Source: Jannaschia formosa
GTDB lineage: Bacteria; Pseudomonadota; Alphaproteobacteria; Rhodobacterales; Rhodobacteraceae
DNA: 64,000 nucleotides
Assembly (NCBI RefSeq): GCF_003340555.1
Contig: NZ_QPLJ01000011.1
Location: forward strand, 1 to 64,000
Reading direction: 5' to 3'
Position numbers and translations under genes: made by a program. This document shows positions 55,028 through 62,619 of the stretch, one piece after another. Below the pieces are notes generated by a model. That model was not told where the DNA came from and searched no databases. It was given only the letters and a program-made list of their open reading frames with translations. Each line of letters opens with the position of its first letter. Positions within the stretch are counted from its first letter, which is position 1.

Positions 55028-55989
55028 CCGACCTGCCCAGGATAGAACTGCACCTGCATATCGAGGGCGCGGCGCCGCCGGCCTTCATCCGGGGACTGGC
55101 CGCCGAGAAGGACGTGACGCTCAGGGGCGTGTTCGACGAGACGGGGGCCTATGCCTTCCGCGATTTCGGCCACTTCCTTCAGGTCTACGAGGCGGCGACC
55201 GAGGTGCTGAAGACGCCGGACGACTACCGCCGCCTGACCCGCGCCGTGCTGGAGCAATCCGCCGAGCATGGGGTGGTCTATACCGAAATGTTCCTCAGCC
55301 CCGATTTCTGCGGCGGGCGCGACGTCCCGGCCTGGCGCGACTACCTCGCCGCGATTCGGGAGGGGGCCGCCGAAGTGCCCGAGGTCGAGATGCGCGGCGT
55401 CGTCACCTGCATCCGCCATTTCGGGCCCGACAAGGCGCGCGAGACGGCCACCTGCGCCGCCGAGACGGCGGGGGAGTTCGTCACCGGCTTCGGCATGGGC
55501 GGCAACGAGGCGATCGGCACCCAGGGCGACTTCGCCTGGGCCTTCGACTGCGCCCGCGAGGCGGGGCTGGGCCTGACCACCCATGCCGGGGAGTTCGGCG
55601 GCCCCGAAAGCGTCCGGCAGGCGCTGGAGCTGGGCGTCAGCCGGATCGGTCACGGCGTGCGCTGCATAGAGGACGACACGCTGGTCGATCGTCTCGCCGA
55701 GGACGGCATCGTGCTGGAGGTCTGCCCGGGCTCGAACGTGGCGCTGGGGCTATACCCCCGCTTCGACCGCCATCCGATCGAGCGGCTGCGCGAACGCGGC
55801 GTGAAGGTGACCGTCTCGACCGACGATCCGCCCTTCTTCCACACCGACATGACCCGCGAATACGAGGCCCTGAACCGCGCCTTCGGCTGGGACGAGGCGA
55901 TCTTCTCCGATATCTACCGCACTGCCGCCGAGGCCGCCTTCTGCGACGCCGCCACCCGCAAGCGTCTGCTGGACCGGCTCGCCCCCTGA
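55024..55989 (+). CDS. add: Adenosine deaminase
   Basis: It deaminates (deoxy)adenosine to (deoxy)inosine. The 321-residue TIM-barrel zinc enzyme begins at GTG 55024, inside the deoB stop (GTGA). It has metal ligands in LHLHIEGAAPP, TTHAGEFGGPES with catalytic Glu, IGHGVR, and STDDPPFF. Last gene of the overlapping operon. Repeat copy D starts 15 nt after its stop, in the same orientation. Confidence 0.95.
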   Translation: MTDLPRIELHLHIEGAAPPAFIRGLAAEKDVTLRGVFDETGAYAFRDFGHFLQVYEAATEVLKTPDDYRRLTRAVLEQSAEHGVVYTEMFLSPDFCGGRDVPAWRDYLAAIREGAAEVPEVEMRGVVTCIRHFGPDKARETATCAAETAGEFVTGFGMGGNEAIGTQGDFAWAFDCAREAGLGLTTHAGEFGGPESVRQALELGVSRIGHGVRCIEDDTLVDRLAEDGIVLEVCPGSNVALGLYPRFDRHPIERLRERGVKVTVSTDDPPFFHTDMTREYEALNRAFGWDEAIFSDIYRTAAEAAFCDAATRKRLLDRLAP

Positions 55990-56003
55990 TCCCTTTCACC
56001 CTT

Positions 56004-56075
56004 CATTAAGGTTAACGCCCCCCTTCCTCTTCCTGTGGCCGCAAATACTCCGGGGGTCCGGGGGCTGGCCCCCGG
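56004..56075 (+). repeat. Composite intergenic element, copy D
   Basis: Following the add stop are CATTAAGGTTAAC (56004-56016), the core CTTCCTGTGGCCGCAAATAC... (56029-56053), and the hairpin CCGGGGGC-TG-GCCCCCGG (56058-56075). All three modules are present in the same order as in copy E. It separates the nucleoside operon from upp. Confidence 0.8.
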
Positions 56076-56120
56076 TCCTGCCGGCGAAGCCGGGCGGGCC
56101 GCCTCGAACGGAGCACCAAG

Positions 56121-56750
56121 ATGGACCATCTCACCGTCGTCAAACATCCGCTGATCCAGCACAAGCTGACCATCATGCGCGAGCAGGAGACGCCGACCGC
56201 CGTCTTCCGCCAGCTTCTGCGCGAGATCAGCCAGCTGCTCGCCTACGAGATCACGCGCGACCTGCCGATGGCGACGAAGCGCATCGAGACGCCGGTGGCG
56301 CCGATGGACGCGCCGACGCTGGCGGGGCGCAAGCTGGCGCTGGTCTCGATCCTGCGCGCCGGAAACGGTTTGCTGGACGGCATTCTGGAGTTGGTCCCCT
56401 CGGCGCGGGTGGGCTTCGTCGGGCTCTACCGCGACGAGGTGACGCTGGAGCCGGTGGAATATTACTTCAAGGTGCCGGAGCTTCTGTCCGAGCGGCTGGT
56501 GATCGCCGTCGACCCGATGCTGGCGACCGGCAATTCCTCGGCCGCCGCGATCACCAAGCTGAAGGAGGCCGGGGCCACCGATATCCGCTTCCTCTGCCTT
56601 CTGGCCGCGCCCGAGGGGATCGCCCGGATGAAGCAGGCGCATCCCGACGTGCCCATCGTGACCGCCGCCGTCGACGAGAAGCTTAACGAAAAAGGCTACA
56701 TCGTGCCCGGACTTGGCGATGCCGGGGACCGGATGTTCGGAACGAAGTAA
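56121..56750 (+). CDS. upp: Uracil phosphoribosyltransferase
   Basis: It makes UMP from uracil and PRPP, salvaging the uracil released by DeoA. The 209-residue protein starts [20 protein letters not shown]. It has the PRPP-binding loop [20 protein letters not shown] and the C-terminal uracil-binding [17 protein letters not shown]. It follows the cdd-deoA-deoB-add operon after the 131-bp gap holding repeat copy D. Confidence 0.97.
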   Translation: MDHLTVVKHPLIQHKLTIMREQETPTAVFRQLLREISQLLAYEITRDLPMATKRIETPVAPMDAPTLAGRKLALVSILRAGNGLLDGILELVPSARVGFVGLYRDEVTLEPVEYYFKVPELLSERLVIAVDPMLATGNSSAAAITKLKEAGATDIRFLCLLAAPEGIARMKQAHPDVPIVTAAVDEKLNEKGYIVPGLGDAGDRMFGTK

Positions 56751-56839
56751 ACAATCTGTCTCGGAGAGGGGCTCTGGACCCGGCGCCCTGCCCGCGCCAC
56801 ATTCATGCCCGGAACACGCCGCTTCCGGAGGGCTATGCC

Positions 56840-57715
56840 ATGATCCGCGCCACACGCCGCCTGAGCGCCTGTCTCCTCGTCGCGGCGGGGATGCTGGGCG
56901 GGCCCGTCTTCGCGCAGGGCGCGGGTCCGGCCGAGATCCCGGCCGAGACCTATCGCGGCGACCAGTATGTCGACAGCACCGGATGCGTCTTCATCCGCGC
57001 CGCCATCGGCGGCGCGACCCGCTGGCTGCCGCGGGTGGGCCGCGACCGCCTGCCGGTCTGCGGCGCGCGGCCCAGCGTCGCCGCGCTGACCGCGTCCCCC
57101 GCTGGCCTGAGCCATGCGGCAGAACTCCGCCCCGCCGCGACCGAGCGCCCGGAGACGCATCCGGTTGCGGAGATGCCGTCGGCCTGCGGGACCTCGGCGC
57201 TTTCGGCGCGCTACGTGCCGGGCTGCGCCTCGGACGGGACGGTGACGCTGACCTCCGCCTCAAACCCGTCGGCGATCCCGGGGTCCGGGCCGGCGACATC
57301 CGCAGTGACGCGGCCGCGCCGCGTCGGCGAGCAGACCGTCGTCCGCCTCGTGCCACCCCCGGATGCCGTGCGGATCGGGTCCACGCTCCCCTCGCCGAAC
57401 CGCTCCGTGGGCGCCGGCGGCACGGCCGAGCCCGCCGCGCGTGGCTGCGCCCCCGATTGCGATGTGCCCCACACCGCCCTTGCCACGCCGTTGCCGGTCG
57501 CCGTGATCGAGCGCCCGCGCGCCGTCGTCGTCCCGGCCGCGCGCACGACCTTCGACGTCGGCACGCCCCCGCGCGGCTATCGCCCGGCATTCGAGGACGG
57601 GCGCCTGAACCCACTGCGCGGCCCGCGCACGCTGCAGGGCGACTATCAGACCCGGGCGATCTGGACGAATGAGACGCCGCGCCGCCTGCGCGGCGTCATC
57701 TACACCTCGCGCTGA
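56840..57715 (+). CDS. Secreted proline/alanine-rich hypothetical protein
   Basis: This 291-residue protein has a signal peptide (CLLVAAGMLGGPVFAQG). An N-terminal conserved-looking block follows, DQYVDSTGCVFIRAAIGGAT with RWLPRVGRDRLPVCG. A low-complexity middle comes next, then a C-terminal RPAFEDGRLNPLRGPRTLQG ending TNETPRRLRG. I recall the two end blocks from envelope proteins of Rhodobacterales, some with a SPOR domain; no SPOR domain is evident here. Five to six Cys suggest disulfides in the periplasm. Its 3' end overlaps the convergent TfoX-C gene by 16 nt. Confidence 0.75.
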   Translation: MIRATRRLSACLLVAAGMLGGPVFAQGAGPAEIPAETYRGDQYVDSTGCVFIRAAIGGATRWLPRVGRDRLPVCGARPSVAALTASPAGLSHAAELRPAATERPETHPVAEMPSACGTSALSARYVPGCASDGTVTLTSASNPSAIPGSGPATSAVTRPRRVGEQTVVRLVPPPDAVRIGSTLPSPNRSVGAGGTAEPAARGCAPDCDVPHTALATPLPVAVIERPRAVVVPAARTTFDVGTPPRGYRPAFEDGRLNPLRGPRTLQGDYQTRAIWTNETPRRLRGVIYTSR

Positions 57716-58053
57716 GCACGCCCGGGCTCGATCACCCCGATCGCGTCCATCATCGCCTCGAAGGCCGCGTCGTCCGTCCTGGACCGCCCGGCCTTCAGCG
57801 CGTCGAAGCGACGGCGCAGTGCCGCCTTCTCCTCGCCCCGGCAGTCGTTCCAGGGGCGGCCCTGAAGCGCCATCTCGATCACGTAGAAGCCTATGAAATG
57901 CGGCCGCGTCCCGGCGGCGAGCAGCCTGGCATAGGCCGCATCGGTGCCGAGCGCGCGCAGAGCCTCGGCGGAGGGGATGCCGGCGCGGGTGCATTCCGCC
58001 TCGAAGGCGGGGCCGAGACCGGGGAGCGACGAGACGGGAGCGGGGTCGGACAT
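57700..58053 (-). CDS. TfoX/Sxy C-terminal-domain protein
   Basis: This 117-residue protein consists of the helix-hairpin-helix-like TfoX C-terminal domain: LPGLGPAFEAECTRAGIPSA, EALRALGTDAAYARLL, then FYVIEMALQGRPWNDCRGEE. It lacks the N-terminal TfoX domain. Such stand-alone proteins are common in Alphaproteobacteria and have no assigned role; a link to competence is not implied. Confidence 0.85.
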   Translation of the reverse strand: MSDPAPVSSLPGLGPAFEAECTRAGIPSAEALRALGTDAAYARLLAAGTRPHFIGFYVIEMALQGRPWNDCRGEEKAALRRRFDALKAGRSRTDDAAFEAMMDAIGVIEPGRAQREV

Positions 58054-58090
58054 GACCCGATCAGGCCCCGTTCGGGCCGGTCTGTCCAGA

Positions 58091-58180
58091 TCAGATCGAC
58101 GCCCAGTCGGTGAAGGTCACTGGCTTCGGCTTGGGGCGGCCTGGAATGGGGCGGGCGGGGGGTTTGGGTTTCCGTTTCAT
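58091..58180 (-). CDS. Possible small basic protein, 29 residues
   Basis: A short frame from ATG 58180 reads MKRKPKPPARPIPGRPKPKP and ends in TFTDWASI. The Pro/Lys-rich repeat and defined C-terminus look protein-like, but the ribosome-binding site is weak. It sits between the TfoX-C gene and sitD. Confidence 0.3.
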   Translation of the reverse strand: MKRKPKPPARPIPGRPKPKPVTFTDWASI

Positions 58181-58505
58181 GAAGAACAAACGCGAAGCCC
58201 GCGGGTCGGGTCCCGACCGCGTGGCGCCAGAGTCAAGGTCCGGGGGTCTGGAAGATGCGGTCCCGTCCAGGGAGGAGGAGGAGGACGGGACCGCGGACTT
58301 CCGCGAAGCGCAGGACCTGGGAGGAGGAGTGGCCCGGCGCTTCGATGAGGTTGAGATTAAGCTGCACCGCAGAAAGGTCAATGATGCACGTGCAGAGAAA
58401 CGCGAATATCTTCGAGAAAGAAAGAAAATGTCCGGTGGGCGGGCCATGCCGAAATCATCGCGATTCGCAAGATGCGGCGAAATCGGGCGCCCGGCCCTCT
58501 GCCGG
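58181..58505. other. Purine-rich intergenic region with long hairpin downstream of sitD
   Basis: No convincing gene. An 11-bp stem, CGGTCCCGTCC (58258-58268) with GGACGGGACCG (58283-58293), encloses a 14-nt purine loop, AGGGAGGAGGAGGA. The stretch 58370-58440 is A/G-rich (GAGAAAGAAAGAAAATG) and unlike the surrounding composition. The hairpin could end sitD transcription, although it lies more than 200 bp after the stop. Confidence 0.45.
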
Positions 58506-59339
58506 TCATTCGTGTCCCGGTTGCAACGCCCGCCGCGCCGTCCGCCATGCGAGCGCCGCAAGGAACAGGGCCGTCAGCACGACCACGATGCTCGCCCCGG
58601 GGGCCGAATCCAGCGCGATGGAGAGGTAGAGACCCGCCACGGCCGAGAGCAGGGCGACACCGAGGCTGGTGAGCAGCATCGCCCCGAAGCGGCGCACGAG
58701 CAGGAAGGCGGTGGCCCCCGGTGTCACCAGCAGCGCGATCACGAGGATGATCCCGACCGCGCCCAGCGCCGAGACCACCGCCGCCGAGATCATCGCGAGC
58801 AGCCCGTGATGCAGCCACCCAACGGCCAGCCCTGCCGCCCGCGCCTGGGTCGGGTCGAAGGCGTGCAGCAGGAAGTCGCGCCAGCGCAGCGCCATGATGC
58901 CCATGACCACGAGGGCGACCGAGGCGGCGGTCCAGAGCTCGAACGGCTCCACCCCCAGCAGATTGCCGAACAGGATGTGGTCGAGATGGATCTCGGGCGC
59001 GATCCAGGTGATCGCGACGAGCCCCGTCGCGAACATCCCCGAGAAGACGACCCCCATCAGCGTGTCCCGCTTGACCCGGCTGTGGGTGTCGAGCCAGCCG
59101 GTCAGCAGCGCCGATCCCATGCCGGCCACGAAGGCCCCGGCGATCAGCGGCACGCCCAGCAGATAGGCGGCGACCACGCCGGGCAGGACCGCGTGGGAGA
59201 TGGCGTCTCCGATCAGGCTCCAACCCTTGAGGACGAGGAAGGCCGACAGGAGCCCGCAGGGCGCCGCGACCAGAAGCGCGGCCAGCATCGCGTCCCGGAG
59301 GAAGGGCAACTGGAAGGGCAGGGCGAGGATCTCGATCAT
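58506..59339 (-). CDS. sitD: Manganese/iron ABC transporter permease SitD
   Basis: This 277-residue ABC-3 family permease starts at ATG 59339, which overlaps the sitC stop by 4 nt. About eight to nine membrane helices include the signature GWSLIGDAISHAVLPGVVAA and the coupling region GVVFSGMFATGLV. A His-rich loop, PEIHLDHILFGN, lies mid-protein. With SitC it forms a heterodimeric channel. Last gene of the operon. Confidence 0.92.
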   Translation of the reverse strand: MIEILALPFQLPFLRDAMLAALLVAAPCGLLSAFLVLKGWSLIGDAISHAVLPGVVAAYLLGVPLIAGAFVAGMGSALLTGWLDTHSRVKRDTLMGVVFSGMFATGLVAITWIAPEIHLDHILFGNLLGVEPFELWTAASVALVVMGIMALRWRDFLLHAFDPTQARAAGLAVGWLHHGLLAMISAAVVSALGAVGIILVIALLVTPGATAFLLVRRFGAMLLTSLGVALLSAVAGLYLSIALDSAPGASIVVVLTALFLAALAWRTARRALQPGHE

Positions 59340-60175
59340 GCCCGCGCCCTCCGCCGCGCGGCGAGCAGTCCGTGGGTCGGCGCGAAGACGAAGGCCGCCG
59401 CGAAGGCCAGCGTCTGGAGCACGACGATGACGCCCCCGGTCGCGCCGTCGATGAAGTAACTCAGATAGGCGCCGACCGCGCAGGAGGCGGTGCCGAGGAG
59501 GACCGACAGGGCCAGCAGCCGCCCGAACCGGTCGGTGAGCAGGTAGGCCGTGGCGCCGGGCGTGACGACCATGGCGACGACGAGGAAGGCGCCGACGGTC
59601 TGCATCGCCGCCACGGCGCAGGCCGACAGCAGGGTGAAGAGCACGGCCTTCCAGAAGGTCGGGTTGAGGCCGGTGGCGCGGGCATGGGCCTCGTCGAAGA
59701 AGACAACCAGCAGGTCGCGCCATTTCAGCGTCAGCACTGCCAGCGTGACGACCGAGATGAGGACGACCTGGACCGTGTCGCCGGGCGTGATGGCGAGGAT
59801 GTTGCCCAGCACGATGGTCTGAAGATCGACGGACGCCGGGGACAGGGAGGCCATGAACAGGCCGACCCCGAAGAAGCCGGTGAAGATCACGCCGATGACG
59901 GTGTCGGTCTTGAGCCCGGTGCGCTCGGTCAGCAGCAGCATCGCCGCGGCGGCCAGCCCGCCCGAGAGGAATGCGCCGAGCGCAAAGGGCAGCCCCAGCA
60001 TGTAGGCGCCCGCCACGCCGGGGACGACGGAATGGGAAAGGGCGTCGCCGATCAGGCTCCAGCCCTTGAGCATCAGGAAGGCGGAAAGGAAGGCGCAGGT
60101 GCCGCCGACCAGGGCCGAGACCCAGATGGCGTTGACCATGTAGCCATAGGCGAAGGGCTCGAGGAGGGCGTTCAT
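59336..60175 (-). CDS. sitC: Manganese/iron ABC transporter permease SitC
   Basis: This 279-residue ABC-3 permease is paralogous to SitD: GWSLIGDALSHSVVPGVAGA and TPGATAYLLTDRFGRLLALS correspond to similar blocks there. The start at 60175 (MNALLEPFAYGYMVNAIWVS) is more plausible than the in-frame ATG at 60262, because that extension is the translated repeat element. It is separated from sitB by 129 bp containing repeat copy E. Confidence 0.92.
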   Translation of the reverse strand: MNALLEPFAYGYMVNAIWVSALVGGTCAFLSAFLMLKGWSLIGDALSHSVVPGVAGAYMLGLPFALGAFLSGGLAAAAMLLLTERTGLKTDTVIGVIFTGFFGVGLFMASLSPASVDLQTIVLGNILAITPGDTVQVVLISVVTLAVLTLKWRDLLVVFFDEAHARATGLNPTFWKAVLFTLLSACAVAAMQTVGAFLVVAMVVTPGATAYLLTDRFGRLLALSVLLGTASCAVGAYLSYFIDGATGGVIVVLQTLAFAAAFVFAPTHGLLAARRRARA

Positions 60176-60200
60176 CTTCGCGCGGCGTGCCGGTGGCCTG

Positions 60201-60292
60201 GGGGCAGGGGGGCTCTGCCCCCCGTCGCCTTCGGCGCCTCCCCCCGGAGTATTTTCGGCCACAGGAAGGAGGCGGCCGCGTTAACCTTAATG
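60201..60292 (-). repeat. Composite intergenic element, copy E, inside the sit operon
   Basis: On the minus strand, 12 nt after the sitB stop, come CATTAAGGTTAA (60292-60281), the core (60268-60244; plus-strand GAGTATTTTCGGCCACAGGA), and the hairpin GGGGGC-AGA-GCCCCC (60222-60208). It has all modules in the same order as copy D. It fills the gap between sitB and sitC, so it could adjust expression of the permeases relative to the upstream genes. Confidence 0.8.
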
Positions 60293-60304
60293 CGGGGTGA
60301 ATGG

Positions 60305-61159
60305 TCAGTCATGGTCGTCGCCGTAGATGACGAAGGGGCGTTCGTCGTCGGTCAGGACGGTGACGCGGCGCTTGTCGGCCTCGTCGTCATGCAGGTCCTC
60401 GCCGCCGAGATCGTAGCGGCGCAGGACGCCGCCGAAGGCACGGCGCAGGTTCGCCGGGGTGAAGACCTCGGCGGTGGGGCCGTAGTCGAGCACGGTGCCC
60501 TTGATCAGGATCACCCGGTCGCAGAATTGCGGCACGGAGCCGAGGTTGTGGGTCGAGACCAGCATGACCCGGCCCTCGTCGCGCATCTGCTTGAGCAGCG
60601 CGACGATCGCGTCCTCGGTCCTGACGTCGACGCCGGTGAAGGGCTCGTCGAGCAGGATCACCCGCGCCTCCTGCGCCAGCGCGCGGGCGAGGAAGACGCG
60701 CTTCTTCTGCCCGCCCGACAGCGCGCCGATCTGGCGGTCGGCGAAGTCGGTCATCTGGACGCGGGCCAGCGCGTCGGCGACGGCGGCACGGTCGGCGGCG
60801 GAGGGGCGGCGGAGCCAGCCCATATGCCCGTAGCGGCCCATCATCACCACGTCGCGGACGAGCACCGGGAAGGACCAGTCGACCTCTTCGGACTGGGGAA
60901 CATAGGCGACGAGGTTCTGCTTGAGCGCCTCGGGGATGGAGCGGCCGAGCAGGGCGATCCGTTCGGCCCGGACCGGCAGGAAGCCCATCAGTGCCTTGAA
61001 GAGGGTCGACTTGCCTGCCCCGTTCACGCCCACCAGCCCCGCGATGGTGCCGGTGGGCAGGGTGAAGGAGGCGTCGCGCAGCGCGGTCACGCCGCCGGCA
61101 TAGGTGACCGACAGGCCCTCGGCGGCGATGCCTTCCTCGGGGGCGGAGGCGTCCTTCAC
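60305..61159 (-). CDS. sitB: Manganese/iron ABC transporter ATP-binding protein SitB
   Basis: This 284-residue ABC ATPase has Walker [12 protein letters not shown], the Q-loop PQSEEVDW, signature ALSGGQKKR (normally LSGGQ), Walker B VILLDEPF and the switch His in STHNLG. The C-terminal ~50 residues extend beyond the usual domain and contain several His and Asp ([21 protein letters not shown]). Its ATG overlaps the sitA stop by 4 nt. Confidence 0.93.
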   Translation of the reverse strand: MKDASAPEEGIAAEGLSVTYAGGVTALRDASFTLPTGTIAGLVGVNGAGKSTLFKALMGFLPVRAERIALLGRSIPEALKQNLVAYVPQSEEVDWSFPVLVRDVVMMGRYGHMGWLRRPSAADRAAVADALARVQMTDFADRQIGALSGGQKKRVFLARALAQEARVILLDEPFTGVDVRTEDAIVALLKQMRDEGRVMLVSTHNLGSVPQFCDRVILIKGTVLDYGPTAEVFTPANLRRAFGGVLRRYDLGGEDLHDDEADKRRVTVLTDDERPFVIYGDDHD

Positions 61160-62034
61160 TCGCTCAGGCCCTCCAGGATGGTTTCGGAGGTGACGCGCAG
61201 GAGGTCGAGATAGGTCGGCACGGGACCGTCCGGGCCCGACAGGCTGTCGACATAGAGGACGCCGCCGTAGTCGATCCCGGTCTCGCGGGCGACCTGCTGC
61301 GCCGGATCGGCGGAGACGGTGGATTCGGAGAAGATCGCGGGGATGTCGTGCTCGCGCACCGCGTCGATCACCGCGCGGACCTGCTGCGGCGTGCCCTGCT
61401 GGTCGGAGTTCATCGGCCAGAGATAGAGCTCCCGCAGGTCGTAGTCGCGGGCGAGGTAGCTGAAGGCGCCTTCGGAGGTGACGAGCCAGCGGCGCTCCTC
61501 CGGCAGGGCGCGGATGGCGTCGCGGAGGGGGGCGAGGGTCGCCTCGATCTCGGTCTTGTAGGCTTCGGCGTTGGCGGCATAGGTCGCGGCGTTCTCCGGG
61601 TCGTGCTCGGACAGGGCGGCGGCGATGTTGTCGACGTAGATGCGCGCCGAATCGAGCGCCATCCAGGCATGGGGGTTCGGCTTGCCGTCATAGCTGCCCC
61701 CGGTGATCGAGATCGGGTCGATGCCGTCGGTCAGGGTGGCCTGGGGGGTGTCGCCGAGGTTGCGGAAGAACTGCTCGAACCAGAGCTCGAGATTCATGCC
61801 GTTCCAGAGGATCAGGTCGGCGTCGCGGGTGGCGATGATGTCGCGCGGGGTCGGCTGGTAGCCGTGGATCTCGGCGCCGGGCTTGGTGATCGAGACGACT
61901 TCGGCCGCGTCGCCGGCCACGTTGCGGGCCATGTCGGCGATCACCGTGAAGGTCGTGGCGACCTTGAAATCCTGCGCCCAGGCGGGCGCGGCGAGCGTCA
62001 GGGCGGCGAGAAGCGGGGCGATGCGGGCGAACAT
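61156..62034 (-). CDS. sitA: Manganese/iron ABC transporter substrate-binding protein SitA
   Basis: This 292-residue cluster A-I periplasmic protein has the signal peptide [20 protein letters not shown]. Metal ligands fit the Mn/Fe type: H57 ([10 protein letters not shown]), H122 (NPHAWMAL), E188 (TSEGAFSYL) and D263 (YVDSLS). Spacing of the last three matches PsaA-type proteins. ZnuA proteins carry His at the third position, so Mn or Fe is more likely than zinc. The start at 62034 is chosen because the signal peptide follows directly. Confidence 0.92.
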   Translation of the reverse strand: MFARIAPLLAALTLAAPAWAQDFKVATTFTVIADMARNVAGDAAEVVSITKPGAEIHGYQPTPRDIIATRDADLILWNGMNLELWFEQFFRNLGDTPQATLTDGIDPISITGGSYDGKPNPHAWMALDSARIYVDNIAAALSEHDPENAATYAANAEAYKTEIEATLAPLRDAIRALPEERRWLVTSEGAFSYLARDYDLRELYLWPMNSDQQGTPQQVRAVIDAVREHDIPAIFSESTVSADPAQQVARETGIDYGGVLYVDSLSGPDGPVPTYLDLLRVTSETILEGLSE

Positions 62035-62121
62035 GGGTCTCCTCTCGGGTGGGCGAGACGGGGTCTCGGGATGGGGCGGCGCGCGGGTCCCGACGCCGCG
62101 CCGCTGCTTGCGAACCGTTCT

Positions 62122-62149
62122 CATCTAGATACGCGGTTGGTTCCGTCAA
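62122..62149 (-). promoter_or_regulatory. Candidate sitA promoter with overlapping palindrome
   Basis: On the minus strand, TTGACG (62149-62144) and TAGATG (62127-62122), separated by 16 nt, form a plausible sigma-70-type promoter 88 nt upstream of sitA. The palindrome ATCTAGAT (62123-62130) covers the -10 box, where a metal-sensing repressor such as Mur or MntR would act. No known Mur or MntR consensus was matched exactly. Confidence 0.45.
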
Positions 62150-62619
62150 GGGGGCGGGGCCGGGTGTCGGTGCCGTTACGGGCAGCCCTTGAGGCTCCGA
62201 GGGGGATCCATCGAGGAAGGCTGTGGCGCATCAGCCAGCCGAGTGAAGCACTCGTCTCGACTCCGGCGAGAGGGCCCCGTGGCAGGGGAGGCCGGCGCAC
62301 CGTCCGATGGTCTTCCGGGCGGTCGAGCTGTTCATTGTGCCGCTCGCCCCGGCCACGACAGGACGGCCGACGCGCTCCACGCTCCTCCAGCTCTAAGCCT
62401 CCGCGATGCCGTTCCTCGGCGTCGCGGTCAGCGCCACGGTCCGCCGCCTTCTCCTCGTCTGGCATCCGGGGGCCCCAGCGCCCAGCCCATCACCCACCGG
62501 CGCACGCTGATCGCGCGCTCGGCCTTGGGGGCGCGGCTGAGGGACTGTCCGATCATGCCTGCGCTTTCGAGCGAGGTCGCGGGCGAGCGGGGGGCGCCGT
62601 CCCAACGACGCCCCCTGGA
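62150..62619. other. Intergenic region between sitA promoter and the RND exporter
   Basis: About 470 bp without a convincing gene. A minus-strand frame from ATG 62556 to 62428 (MIGQSLSRAPKAERAISVRR...) is 42 codons long and has no clear ribosome-binding site. The rest is GC-rich sequence without recognisable repeats or RNAs. Confidence 0.45.

Noticed and set aside
56840-57715. SPOR-domain cell-division protein
   Set aside because: End blocks resemble envelope proteins that sometimes carry SPOR, but no SPOR repeat is visible in this sequence.
62428-62556. 42-codon minus-strand ORF downstream of the RND exporter
   Set aside because: No ribosome-binding site and no recognised family; kept only as a note in the intergenic entry.
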